From: an uncultured Oscillospiraceae bacterium
GTDB lineage: Bacteria > Bacillota > Clostridia > Oscillospirales > Oscillospiraceae
Direction of reading: 5' to 3'
Assembly: GCA_934565775.1 (NCBI GenBank)
Contig: CAKTIN010000008.1
Location: forward strand, 1 to 37,331
DNA length: 37,331 bases
A model generated the notes under the pieces. It was not told the origin of the DNA and searched no databases. It saw nothing but the letters and a program-made list of their open reading frames with translations. This document shows, piece after piece, positions 1-7,005 of this stretch (position 1 is its first letter; every line of letters begins with the position of its first letter). The translations under genes and the position numbers were made by a program.

Positions 1-77
1 CGAACACAGAAGTTAAGCTCATTTGCGCCGACAATACTTTGCGGGTGACTGCACGGGAAGATAGGTAACGCCAACAT
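1..77 (+). rRNA. rrf: 5S ribosomal RNA, 3' part
   Basis: The first bases match the conserved loop-B and helix region of bacterial 5S rRNA (cgaacacagaagttaag), followed by the gggaagataggt segment typical of the 3' half. The molecule ends near the gccaaca strand of the terminal helix at 70-76. The 5' part lies outside the window, so this is a partial gene at the end of an rRNA operon. A tRNA follows 30 bases later. Confidence 0.9.
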
Positions 78-80
78 TTA

Positions 81-100
81 GCAGCTTCTTCGGAAGCTGC
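81..100 (+). other. Hairpin with UUCG loop between 5S and tRNA-Asn
   Basis: An 8-bp perfect stem (GCAGCTTC / GAAGCTGC) closes a cUUCGg tetraloop, one of the most stable RNA loops known. No T-run follows, so it is not an intrinsic terminator. Its place between 5S rRNA and a tRNA suggests an RNase processing or end-protecting structure in the rRNA operon transcript. That role is inference. Confidence 0.6.
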
Positions 101-107
101 TCCATAT

Positions 108-183
108 TCCTCCTTAGCTCAGTCGGTAGAGCGACGGACTGTTAATCCGTGTGTCGTTGGTTCGAGTCCAACAGGGGGAGCCA
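108..183 (+). tRNA. tRNA-Asn (anticodon GTT), CCA encoded
   Basis: The cloverleaf is readable: acceptor TCCTCCT (108-114) pairs with AGGGGGA (173-179) with one U-G pair, a D-arm with AGCTCAGTCGGTAGAGC, an anticodon stem ACGGA/TCCGT around loop CTGTTAA, and a T-arm with GGTTCGAGTCC. The anticodon GTT (141-143) reads AAC/AAT, giving asparagine. The genome encodes the 3' CCA (181-183). Confidence 0.97.
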
Positions 184-187
184 GATT

Positions 188-225
188 AGATGGTTCGTTA
201 GATTTCTAACGAACCATCTTTTTTT
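188..225 (+). terminator. Intrinsic terminator of the rRNA/tRNA unit
   Basis: A 15-bp perfect stem (188-202 with 205-219) and a two-base loop, followed by a run of seven T (219-225). It directly follows the tRNA and closes the rRNA operon. Confidence 0.92.
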
Positions 226-517
226 GCTCAATTTTGTGCGTTTCATCGGCTTTTGAACAGCGGGCCGCCGTATTCGTGCTTTAGGCTACGCGTGAAGCCA
301 CCGGCCCGTTATTCTGCCTTTTTTCTTCTTCTCCGAACGGATTGCGCCTTGCGGCGGGCGGTCTGCCGACTTGGATAGGGTGGCCCGGCTTTGCTCCTTT
401 TGCTGCGGTAATCTGTGCCGCCCTTCGGCAGCTATAGGGGAATCAGACCGCGCGATTCGGCCAATGGTGAAAGATTTGGAGTTTGACCGTGAAATTTGTA
501 CGGGAAATGGGAAATCC
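226..517. other. Intergenic stretch without a recognisable gene
   Basis: Between the rRNA-operon terminator and the promoter at 518 I see no credible coding frame on either strand. Short open frames here have no ribosome site and no recognisable protein. No RNA motif or mobile-element end was recognised. Confidence 0.5.
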
Positions 518-546
518 TTGCATTTTTTCCGGCGCGCGTGTATGAT
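518..546 (+). promoter_or_regulatory. Sigma-A promoter ahead of the acetyltransferase remnant
   Basis: TTGCAT (518-523), a 17-base spacer and TATGAT (541-546) form a near-consensus vegetative promoter. It lies 31 bases upstream of the TTG start at 578 and would drive the acetyltransferase frame and the overlapping DUF3267 gene. Confidence 0.75.
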
Positions 547-577
547 AGAGCTACAAAGCTTCAAGGAGGCGAAGGAA

Positions 578-1069
578 TTGCACACGATCCGAAGGGCAAC
601 CCAAAAGGATGTGGAGACGGTGATGCGGCTGGCCGCCGCGTGCTGAGAGCACTCGGAGCCGGAGGCCCTCCGTGAGGAGTTCCGGACCTTGCTTGCCCAG
701 CCGTCTGCGGCTATTTTCCTCTCTCTGGATGGGGAACGGGAGACCGGCTTTGCCCAGTGCCAGCTCCGCCGCGATTATGTGGAGGGGACCCATACCTCCC
801 CGGTGGGGTACCTGGAGGGCATCTTTGTGGAACCGGCTTACCGGCGGCGTGGCTGCGCCGGGGAGCTGCTTCGCGCCTGTGAGTCCTGGGCCGGGGACCA
901 GGGCTGCACGGAGTTTGCCAGTGACTGCGAGCTGGACAATGCGGACAGCCTGGCATTTCACCGGAAGGCTGGGTTCCGGGAGGCCAACCGGATCATCTGC
1001 TTTACGAAGGATCTGACCGCTGATTTGCGGGAACGAGAGAGAAAAGGAGAAAACCATGAGGCATTTTGA
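578..1069 (+). pseudogene. AAC(6')-like GNAT acetyltransferase interrupted by an in-frame TGA
   Basis: The reading frame begins at TTG 578, 8 bases after AAGGAGG (563-569). It encodes 22 residues resembling the N-terminus of aminoglycoside 6'-N-acetyltransferases (HTIRRATQKD...), meets TGA at 644-646, and continues open in the same frame to 1069. The rest carries family hallmarks: RRDYVEG, SPVGYLEGIFV, the acetyl-CoA loop YRRRGCAG, and ASDCELDN. In AAC(6')-I relatives a conserved Trp (as in LWPGH) sits where the stop is, so a single TGG to TGA change explains the break. Restart at TTG 689 would give 126 residues without the first strand and helix. The end overlaps the next gene by 14 bases. 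Whether this is a true pseudogene, a base error or a readthrough case cannot be told here. Confidence 0.8.
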
Positions 1070-1643
1070 ACGGACCCTTCCCACCGGGTATGCGCCGGTG
1101 TATACCGTGGACGCCAAGAAGCGCTCGACGGTGGTGCTTTTGAACTTAGCGGCCCTTTTGCTTTTTGCGGCGGTCGCGATACCTGCGTATTGTAGAATCC
1201 GCCCCCTGCATTTCTTCATGGAATACCAGCTGACGCGGAATCTTTTGCTAATTGGCGCTCTGTTTCTGTACATTGTCCTGCATGAGCTGATTCACGGGGC
1301 GGCCTACAAGGCCCTGACCGGGGAGAAGCTCACCTTCGGCCTGAGCCTTACCGTGGCCTATTGCGGGGTGCCCCATATTTACGTCTACCGCCGGGCGGCC
1401 ATGATCGCGCTCCTTGCGCCCTTTGCGACCTTTACCGTGGTATTTCTGGTCCTTGCCCTGCTTCTGCAAAATCCTTGGGACCGGCTGTATGCCTGGATTC
1501 TGTTTGCAGGCCATGTCTCCGGGTGCGTGGGGGACCTGTATGACGCGGGGCTGTACCTGCTCCGGTTTCGGGACCCGGAGACCCTGATGCAGGACACCGG
1601 GCCGAAGCAGGTGTTTTATCAGAAGGGACCGGTCGGAGATTGA
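1056..1643 (+). CDS. DUF3267-type membrane protein with HExxH motif
   Basis: This 195-residue protein has four or five hydrophobic segments (about 26-45, 62-75, 113-137, 143-153). HELIH at residues 76-80, followed by GAAYK, is placed inside a membrane segment, with Asp160 and Asp163 further on as possible third ligands. This layout matches the DUF3267 family of putative membrane zinc metalloproteases, remotely like site-2 proteases; the activity is unproven. The ATG lies after AAGGAG and overlaps the end of the interrupted acetyltransferase frame by 14 bases, so the two were probably translationally coupled. If ribosomes stop at the TGA in the upstream frame, that coupling would be lost. Confidence 0.75.
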   Translation: MRHFERTLPTGYAPVYTVDAKKRSTVVLLNLAALLLFAAVAIPAYCRIRPLHFFMEYQLTRNLLLIGALFLYIVLHELIHGAAYKALTGEKLTFGLSLTVAYCGVPHIYVYRRAAMIALLAPFATFTVVFLVLALLLQNPWDRLYAWILFAGHVSGCVGDLYDAGLYLLRFRDPETLMQDTGPKQVFYQKGPVGD

Positions 1644-1682
1644 TCCGGCACCGGAACGACCCACGCGATCCGGATCGTCTGA

Positions 1683-1705
1683 GGGCCTCCCCGGGAGGCC
1701 CCTTT
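1683..1705 (+). terminator. Weak terminator-like hairpin before nnrD
   Basis: An 8-bp perfect stem GGGCCTCC/GGAGGCCC with a 3-base loop (1683-1701) is followed only by CTTTG. With such a short T-run it may attenuate rather than stop transcription into nnrD, which starts 20 bases later. Confidence 0.45.
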
Positions 1706-1720
1706 GCTTAGGAGGCGGTT

Positions 1721-2572
1721 ATGAAGCTATCCATTTTGACCCGGCCCTGGGTGGACCGGCGGCTGCCCCGGCGGGACCCCTGGGGCCATAAGGGTGACTT
1801 TGGCAAGCTCCTGCTGATCTGCGGCAGCCGGGGGTATACCGGCGCTGCGGCCCTGGCGGCCCGGGGGGCTCTGCGGGCCGGGGCGGGACTGGTGTACCTG
1901 GGGGTCCCGGAGTCCATTTATGCCATTGAGGCGGTGAAGCTGGACGAGCCTGTGGTGTTTCCCTTGCCGGATGCGGAGGGGCGCCTGGCCCCGGCGGCGA
2001 TTCCTGCTCTCCTGGACCGGGCCTCCGGCTGCGATGGGGTGCTCATCGGCCCCGGCTGCGGGCGGAGCGAGGCGCTGTCGGAGTTGATCGCCCGGCTTTT
2101 GCAGCAGCCGGGCTGCCCCGTGGTGCTGGACGCCGACGGCATAAATGTGCTGGCGGCGCATAAGGATATTCTGCGCGGCAGCCGCCACCCGGTGATCCTG
2201 ACCCCCCACGAGGGGGAGTTTGCCCGGCTGGGCTATGACCCGGCTTTGGGCCGGCAGCCCATGGCAGAGCTGGCGGCCCGGGAGCTGGGCGCGGTGATCC
2301 TGCTCAAGGGGCACCGCACCCTGATCACCGACGGGACCAAAACCTACGTCAACCAGACCGGCAACGCCGGAATGGCGGTGGGGGGCGCCGGGGATGTGCT
2401 GGCCGGGGTGGTGACGGCCCTGATCGGCCAGGGCTTGGCCCCGCTGGAGGCGGCGGCCTGCGCCGCCTGGGTGCATGGTGCGGCGGGGGATGACTGCGCC
2501 GCCCGCCTGGGGCAGACCGGAATGCTGCCCACGGACCTGGTGGAGGCGCTGCCGCGACAATTTCGGAAATGA
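1721..2572 (+). CDS. nnrD: ADP-dependent NAD(P)H-hydrate dehydratase
   Basis: This 283-residue protein repairs hydrated NADH and NADPH, using ADP to remove water from the S-form. It has the ribokinase-like fold of the YjeF C-terminal domain: GDFGKLLLICGS near residue 25-36, the VVLDADGIN segment (134-142), TPHEGEFARLG (161-171), and the nucleotide/catalytic motif NAGMAVGGAGDVLAG (215-229) with catalytic Asp225. The usual N-terminal epimerase domain (NnrE) is not fused here, so this is a stand-alone dehydratase of normal length. The start is supported by GGAGG five bases upstream. It precedes a lipoprotein gene and alr in the same direction; the neighbourhood with alr is common in Firmicutes. 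Confidence 0.93.
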   Translation: MKLSILTRPWVDRRLPRRDPWGHKGDFGKLLLICGSRGYTGAAALAARGALRAGAGLVYLGVPESIYAIEAVKLDEPVVFPLPDAEGRLAPAAIPALLDRASGCDGVLIGPGCGRSEALSELIARLLQQPGCPVVLDADGINVLAAHKDILRGSRHPVILTPHEGEFARLGYDPALGRQPMAELAARELGAVILLKGHRTLITDGTKTYVNQTGNAGMAVGGAGDVLAGVVTALIGQGLAPLEAAACAAWVHGAAGDDCAARLGQTGMLPTDLVEALPRQFRK

Positions 2573-2581
2573 GGGATGGGC

Positions 2582-3151
2582 ATGAAGCGAGGACGGGCTC
2601 TGCTTTTGCTCCTGTGCCTGCTGCTGACAGGATGCGCCGGAGGGCAGGAAAAGACCATGGACCGGGCGCTGGGCTTCCGCAGCAGGCTGCTGGAGGCGGG
2701 CGGCGCGGCCTTTACCGCGGAGATCACCGCGGATTACGGGGACCGGACCTACACCTTCACGGCGGCGTGCCGGACGAATGCGGCGGGGGACCTGGACTTC
2801 ACGGTGACGGCCCCGGAGGCCATTGCGGGGATCTCCGGCACCGTAAGCGCCCAGGGGGGCCAGCTGAAATTTGACGGCACAGCCCTGGACTTCGGTCTGC
2901 TGGCCGACGGGCAGCTTTCCCCGGCCGGTGCGCCCTATGCCGTGGCCCAGAGCTGGCGGACGGGCTACATTACCGCCTGCGGCCGGGAGGAGGGCGGCGT
3001 GCGCATGAGCGTGGACGGCAGCTTCCTGGGGGAGACGATCACGGTGGACACCTGGCTGGAGGAAGAAAAAACAGTACCATTCTACGCGGAACTATGCTAT
3101 AATAATCGGAGGGTCCTGAGCTTGCAGCTCCGGGACTTCCAATTTCTGTGA
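2582..3151 (+). CDS. Small lipoprotein between nnrD and alr
   Basis: I do not recognise a named family. The start at ATG 2582 has GAGGG six bases upstream; an alternative ATG at 2576 adds two residues but has no spacing to a ribosome site. The N-terminus is a lipoprotein signal: MKRGR, a run of Leu, then LLTGC, so Cys18 (from 2582) would be lipidated and the protein held on the outer face of the membrane. The remaining ~170 residues look mostly beta-strand, with repeated Thr-rich strands such as FTAEITADY and YTFTAACR, similar in style to LolA/LppX-like or outgrowth lipoproteins, but this is only an impression. It sits 9 bases after nnrD and 13 before alr, so all three are likely one transcript. 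Confidence 0.8.
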   Translation: MKRGRALLLLLCLLLTGCAGGQEKTMDRALGFRSRLLEAGGAAFTAEITADYGDRTYTFTAACRTNAAGDLDFTVTAPEAIAGISGTVSAQGGQLKFDGTALDFGLLADGQLSPAGAPYAVAQSWRTGYITACGREEGGVRMSVDGSFLGETITVDTWLEEEKTVPFYAELCYNNRRVLSLQLRDFQFL

Positions 3152-3164
3152 TCGGAGCAGAGTC

Positions 3165-4337
3165 ATGAAGCTACTAAGGCGAACCTGGGCGGATGTGTCT
3201 CTGGACAATCTGTCCCATAATTATAAGGTCCTGCGGGAGAACGTGCCCGGGGACTGCCGGTTCCTGGGAGTGGTCAAGGCGGATGCCTATGGCCACGGGG
3301 CCGTGCCCATCAGCCACCATTTGCAGGAGCTGGGGGCGGATTTTCTGGCTGTATCCAATCTGGAGGAGGCGGTGCAGCTTCGCCGGGCGGAGGTGACGCT
3401 GCCGGTTCTGCTCCTGGGCTATACCCCCCCGGCTTATGCCCGGGACCTGGCGGACCTGGAGATCCGGCAGGAGATCCACAGCCTGGCCTATGCCCGGGAG
3501 CTGAACGACCGGCTCCGGGGGACCGGGGCCCGGGTGAAGGTCCATCTGAAGCTGGATACGGGAATGTCCCGCCTGGGCTTCTTCGCGGACGCGCCGGAGA
3601 CGGTGGACGAGCTGCTGGCGGTGTGCGCCCTGCCCCACCTGGAGGTGGAGGGAATCTTCACCCACTTCTCCGTGGCGGATTCCCTGGCCCCGGAGGACGC
3701 GGCCTTTACCCGGCGGCAGTACGCCGCCTTCCGGCAGGTGGTAAGCGCCCTGGAGGCGGCGGGCAAGCGCCCGGAGATCTGCCACTGCTGCAACAGCGGT
3801 GCGACCATCCTCTATCCGGAGTATGCCATGGATATGGTGCGCCCGGGGGTGGCCACCTACGGCATCGCCCCCTCGGCGGAGCTGGCCGGGCGGATGGACC
3901 TCCGGCCGCTGATGAGCCTGCGCTCTACCATTTCCCAGATTCGCACCTTCCCCGCCGGGACGGCGGTGGGCTACGGCCGGGCCTATGTGACCCCCGGGGA
4001 GCGGCGGCTGGCTGTGGTGTGCATCGGCTATGCCGACGGCCTGTCCCGGCTGTTCAGCGGCAGGCTCTCCTTCCTGATCCGGGGCCGGGAGGCGCCGGTG
4101 GTGGGCAATATCTGCATGGATATGTGCATGGTGGATGTGACCGGAGTGCCGGAGGCCGCCGTAGGCGACCCGGTGACGGTCTTTGGCCGGGACGGGGAGC
4201 AATTCATTCCCGTGGAGCGGCTGTCGGATACCCTGGGGACCATTTCCTATGACATTCTCTGCGGGATCAACAAGCGGATTCCCCGCATTTATCTGGACGG
4301 CAAGCGCCAGACAGAGATCTTGCAGTACATCGTATAA
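3165..4337 (+). CDS. alr: Alanine racemase
   Basis: This 390-residue PLP enzyme interconverts L- and D-alanine and supplies D-Ala for peptidoglycan. The PLP lysine is Lys38 in VVKADAYGHG, at the start of an alpha/beta barrel. The second catalytic base is Tyr270 in VGYGRAY. Other family segments are HLKLDTGMSRLGF (127-139), MVRPGVATYG (224-233), and NICMDMCMVDV (315-325). The length is typical. The ATG lies 13 bases after the lipoprotein gene, with a weak GGAGCAGAG ribosome site, in line with co-transcription from nnrD. No sign of damage is seen. Confidence 0.97.
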   Translation: MKLLRRTWADVSLDNLSHNYKVLRENVPGDCRFLGVVKADAYGHGAVPISHHLQELGADFLAVSNLEEAVQLRRAEVTLPVLLLGYTPPAYARDLADLEIRQEIHSLAYARELNDRLRGTGARVKVHLKLDTGMSRLGFFADAPETVDELLAVCALPHLEVEGIFTHFSVADSLAPEDAAFTRRQYAAFRQVVSALEAAGKRPEICHCCNSGATILYPEYAMDMVRPGVATYGIAPSAELAGRMDLRPLMSLRSTISQIRTFPAGTAVGYGRAYVTPGERRLAVVCIGYADGLSRLFSGRLSFLIRGREAPVVGNICMDMCMVDVTGVPEAAVGDPVTVFGRDGEQFIPVERLSDTLGTISYDILCGINKRIPRIYLDGKRQTEILQYIV

Positions 4338-4346
4338 CGGTAACAG

Positions 4347-4379
4347 GCAAAGGCAGGCAGTCCAGACTGCCTGCTTTGC
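4347..4379 (+). terminator. Hairpin after alr
   Basis: GCAGGCAGTC (4353-4362) pairs perfectly with GACTGCCTGC (4365-4374), and an outer GCAAA/TTTGC pairing extends the stem past one bulged G. The following T-run is short (TTTGCG), so it may be a partial terminator between alr and the downstream GNAT gene. Confidence 0.6.
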
Positions 4380-4392
4380 GTATGGAGGAACT

Positions 4393-5217
4393 ATGATCCG
4401 AGAGATCCAAACCTATGATGAATGCCGGAATTTTGTATCCGGCTATGTACCGCAGGCAGACGACCGGCTGCTGAGCGGCGCGCAGGTGCACAGCGGCCTG
4501 CACCGGGCTCTGGAGGAGCCGGACAGGCATTGCGTTTTGGGGACCTGGCGCGCAGAGCGGATGACCGGCGTATTTTCCTTTCTTGTTCTTCGGGAGGAGC
4601 GGTATGTGGAGATGCTGGTGGGCCTGTCCCATGAGGGGGAGGCCTGCGGGGAGATGCTGCGGGCCCTGGAGGAGCGGTTTCCCGGGTATCAGGTGGATTT
4701 TGTGTTTAGTCCGTGTAACGGTGCGCTGAAGGGGCAGCTGGACCTGCGCGGGGCGGTGTATGAACCGGAACAGCAAAAAATGGTGCTGCGCGCTCCGTTC
4801 CCGGCCGTGAATACCGATGGGATTGCGCTGCTGTCCGACCGGTATGCAGAGCAGTATTGCGCCATCCATAGCCGGGATGTGTACTGGACCGGAGAGCGGG
4901 TGCTGGCGGCCCAGGACCGCTTTCGCACCTTTCTGGCAATCGATCAGGGCAAAGTGATCGGCTATCTGGACGTGACTGCGTTCAGCGAGGAAAATGAGCC
5001 GTTTGATGTTTTGGTTCTGGAGGCATACCGCCGCAGGGGCTACGGCAGAAAGCTGCTGGCGAAGGCCCTGGAAAGCAATGGGGACAAAGGGATGATGCTC
5101 CATGTGGATGTGGAGAATACTCCGGCGATCCGCCTGTACAACTCGATGGGCTTTGAAACGGCGCCGGGGGAAAACAGCCTGACGGCCCGCTGGACGGTGC
5201 CCGGGGAAACAAACTAG
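4393..5217 (+). CDS. GNAT N-acetyltransferase with degenerate N-terminal half
   Basis: The 274-residue protein starts at ATG 4393, four bases after GGAGG. The open frame extends upstream into alr, but that part is a shadow. The C-terminal half (about 140-272) is a clear GNAT domain: a beta-strand pair with VIGYLDV (188-194), FDVLVLEAYRRRGYGRKLL (204-222) containing the RxxGxG acetyl-CoA loop, and an ENTPAIRLYNSMGF ending (241-254). The N-terminal half resembles a second, worn GNAT fold without a clear acetyl-CoA loop, as in tandem-GNAT proteins. The substrate is unknown. It is followed by a strong terminator at 5430-5463. Confidence 0.8.
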   Translation: MIREIQTYDECRNFVSGYVPQADDRLLSGAQVHSGLHRALEEPDRHCVLGTWRAERMTGVFSFLVLREERYVEMLVGLSHEGEACGEMLRALEERFPGYQVDFVFSPCNGALKGQLDLRGAVYEPEQQKMVLRAPFPAVNTDGIALLSDRYAEQYCAIHSRDVYWTGERVLAAQDRFRTFLAIDQGKVIGYLDVTAFSEENEPFDVLVLEAYRRRGYGRKLLAKALESNGDKGMMLHVDVENTPAIRLYNSMGFETAPGENSLTARWTVPGETN

Positions 5218-5330
5218 GAGCAAAGGGCGGGTGTGTCAGCGGGGGAGCTTTCATTGTGCTTGGGAGCGGACTTATCAGAAAACAATCCCTGCCCTTGCAG
5301 CGCCGGGATTTTGCACTGGCGCGGGAGCGC

Positions 5331-5402
5331 CAAAGGCTCCCTTTCTGAAAAGTTCAAAATTTCAGAAAGCCAAAAGGCCCCTTTCCACAAGGGAGCCTTT
5401 TG
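5331..5402. repeat. Nested inverted-repeat element, possible dispersed repeat
   Basis: An outer stem CAAAGGCTCCC (5331-5341) pairs with GGGAGCCTTTTG (5391-5402, one extra T). Inside it, CTTTCTGAAA (5341-5350) pairs with TTTCAGAAAG (5360-5369). The CCAAAGGCTCCCTT-type arm resembles short palindromic repeats I recall from other gut Clostridia; this is memory, not a search. The rest of 5218-5430 holds no gene that I can support. Confidence 0.5.
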
Positions 5403-5429
5403 CACAAAAATGGAACATGGAGCGATATA

Positions 5430-5463
5430 AAAAGCCGCGGGAGTGCATCTCCCGCGGCTTTTT
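5430..5463. terminator. Bidirectional terminator between GNAT and YibE/F genes
   Basis: A 10-bp perfect GC-rich stem GCCGCGGGAG (5434-5443) / CTCCCGCGGC (5449-5458) with loop TGCAT, flanked by AAAA on the left and TTTTT on the right. It can end transcription from the plus-strand GNAT gene and from the convergent minus-strand gene. Confidence 0.92.
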
Positions 5464-5520
5464 AGAACTTTTCCGGCTTTTCAGGACTGGCCTTTTCGGA
5501 GGGAGCGGACCGGCTGCGCG

Positions 5521-6726
5521 TTATTTGCCGCTTTGGGGTGCGTCAGACTCCTGGGCCTTGGCGCCGAAGAGCAGCGCGGCGATCCCGGCGGTGAGGGGAA
5601 CGGCCAGGATCACGCCCACGGAGCTGGCAATGCCGCTGATAACCTCGATGGACAGATAGGCGGAGCTGAGCAGCTCATGCACCGGCAGCTCCAGGGAGTA
5701 CAGGTACAGGATCAGGGTGAAGCTGCTCCCCAGGAAGGCCAGGATCAGGGTGTTGGTCATGGTGCCCACCATATCCCGGCCGATGTTCATCCCGGAGCGC
5801 CAGAGCGCCCCGGCGGTGAGCCCGGGGTGGACGGTTTTCAGCTCCCACAGGGCGGAGGAGATGCTCATGGCTACGTCCATGACCGCGCCCAGGGCGCCGA
5901 TGATGATCCCGGCGGTGAGCAGCCCCCGCAGGCCGATGGGGGAGCCGGTCTGGCGGAGCTGGAGCAGGGGCTCCACATCGGACAGCCGCAGCCCGTCCAG
6001 ATGCCCCAGGGCCTGGGCCGCCATGCCGAAGGTCATGGACAAGGCCATGCCCAGAATGGTGCCCGCCATGGCGCACAGGCTTTTGCGGTCCACCCCGCCC
6101 AGAATGGTAAAGCATACGATGGCCACGAAGGCGCAGGTGAAGAAGGTGGCCGGGACCGTGGGCACCCCCCGGATGAGGGCGGGCAGAAGGATGCCGATAA
6201 GGCACAGCACCGTCAGCCCCAGGCCCAGGAGGGATTTGGCCCCGGTTTTGCCTCCCACCAGCACCGTCACCAGCAGGAAGGCCAGCACCACCCCCGCCAG
6301 AACCCAGACCCGGTTGTACTCATAAATGGTGGCGGAGACGGTCCCGTCGGTATAGGTGGAGATCAGCACCGTCACCGGGTCGCCCACCTTCAGCGGACCG
6401 CCGTACAGAGGACCGATGTAATTGTGGGCCAGGAGGGACTGCCCGGCATACTGCCCGGTTTTCATCAGAACGGTCAGGGCCTGCTCTCCCCGGTAGCCGC
6501 CGTCGGAGGCCTCGTCCGGGTGGCTGTTGTCGGAGAGAATCGCCGTCACCCGGCCGTTTTCATACTCGGCATAATCCGTCTCCTGGGGGGCCTGGGTTTT
6601 CTCGCCGCCGTGGGCCCAGGCCCAGGCCAGGGCAAAAGCCACCGCTGCCGCAAGCAGCACGGCGATGGACCGGCGGTTGCGCCGAAGCCAGGGACCGGGC
6701 CCCCGGCCTTTGTAAAGTTTTTCCAT
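5521..6726 (-). CDS. YibE/F-like multispanning membrane protein
   Basis: This 401-residue protein begins with a basic stretch and a membrane segment (about 20-38), followed by a ~95-residue extracytoplasmic region, then about seven or eight further hydrophobic segments from residue 140 to 390. The soluble part with VTAILSDN and VGDPVTVLI, and the membrane part with RGVPTVPATFF, GIIIGALGAVMDVAMSISSAL and GRDMVGTMTNTLILAF, are hallmarks of the YibE/F family. The biochemical role of that family is not known; a transport role is often assumed. The ATG has CGGAGGAA upstream and a consensus promoter lies at 6801-6829. It is a single-gene unit convergent with the GNAT gene. Confidence 0.88.
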   Translation of the reverse strand: MEKLYKGRGPGPWLRRNRRSIAVLLAAAVAFALAWAWAHGGEKTQAPQETDYAEYENGRVTAILSDNSHPDEASDGGYRGEQALTVLMKTGQYAGQSLLAHNYIGPLYGGPLKVGDPVTVLISTYTDGTVSATIYEYNRVWVLAGVVLAFLLVTVLVGGKTGAKSLLGLGLTVLCLIGILLPALIRGVPTVPATFFTCAFVAIVCFTILGGVDRKSLCAMAGTILGMALSMTFGMAAQALGHLDGLRLSDVEPLLQLRQTGSPIGLRGLLTAGIIIGALGAVMDVAMSISSALWELKTVHPGLTAGALWRSGMNIGRDMVGTMTNTLILAFLGSSFTLILYLYSLELPVHELLSSAYLSIEVISGIASSVGVILAVPLTAGIAALLFGAKAQESDAPQSGK

Positions 6727-6800
6727 AAATTCCTCCGAAGTATTGTAAAAACTGTGTAAATCGCTAAAGAATTTGGATTTTTTGGCGTGTTTCCATTTTT

Positions 6801-6829
6801 AGAATACCAGTCCGCCTCGGCATTGTCAA
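6801..6829 (-). promoter_or_regulatory. Sigma-A promoter of the YibE/F gene
   Basis: Read on the minus strand, TTGACA (6829-6824), a 17-base spacer and TATTCT (6806-6801) make a near-perfect vegetative promoter 75 bases upstream of the ATG at 6726. Confidence 0.85.
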
Positions 6830-6867
6830 GCGAGAACCACAAAAAACAGAAGCGGGATTTGTCCAAT

Positions 6868-6886
6868 CTGCCAAAAATTTTGGCAG
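6868..6886. promoter_or_regulatory. Palindrome in the divergent intergenic region, possible operator
   Basis: CTGCCAAAA (6868-6876) and TTTTGGCAG (6878-6886) are perfect inverted arms around a single A. It lies between the minus promoter at 6801-6829 and the plus extended -10 at 6931-6939. It has no adjacent T-run, so a protein-binding site fits better than a terminator. No regulator is identified. Confidence 0.5.
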
Positions 6887-6930
6887 CCCGGTAAAATCCC
6901 CGTGGGAAGCTGGCAAAAAGTTCCGGACTG

Positions 6931-6939
6931 TGTTATGAT
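6931..6939 (+). promoter_or_regulatory. Extended -10 promoter of the giant SLH/PHP gene
   Basis: TGTTATGAT carries a TGn extension before a TATGAT -10 box. The expected -35 position holds only a weak TGGCAA (6911-6916), which is common for extended -10 promoters. The ATG at 7006 lies 66 bases downstream after AGGAGG (6995-7000). Confidence 0.55.
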
Positions 6940-7005
6940 TTAACTGTTCCCTGAATCTTGGGAGCCTGCGCCCACCCTCGCAGGCGACAACTGAAGGAGG
7001 ATCAC

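Noticed and set aside
371..646. A 91-codon plus-strand frame starting at 371
   Set aside because: Only its last 22 codons, after the TTG at 578, belong to the acetyltransferase; the earlier part lies upstream of the promoter and has no ribosome site.
5443..6759. A 438-codon plus-strand frame over the YibE/F gene
   Set aside because: Gly/Gln/His-rich shadow composition without ribosome site; the minus strand encodes a clear membrane protein with consensus promoter.
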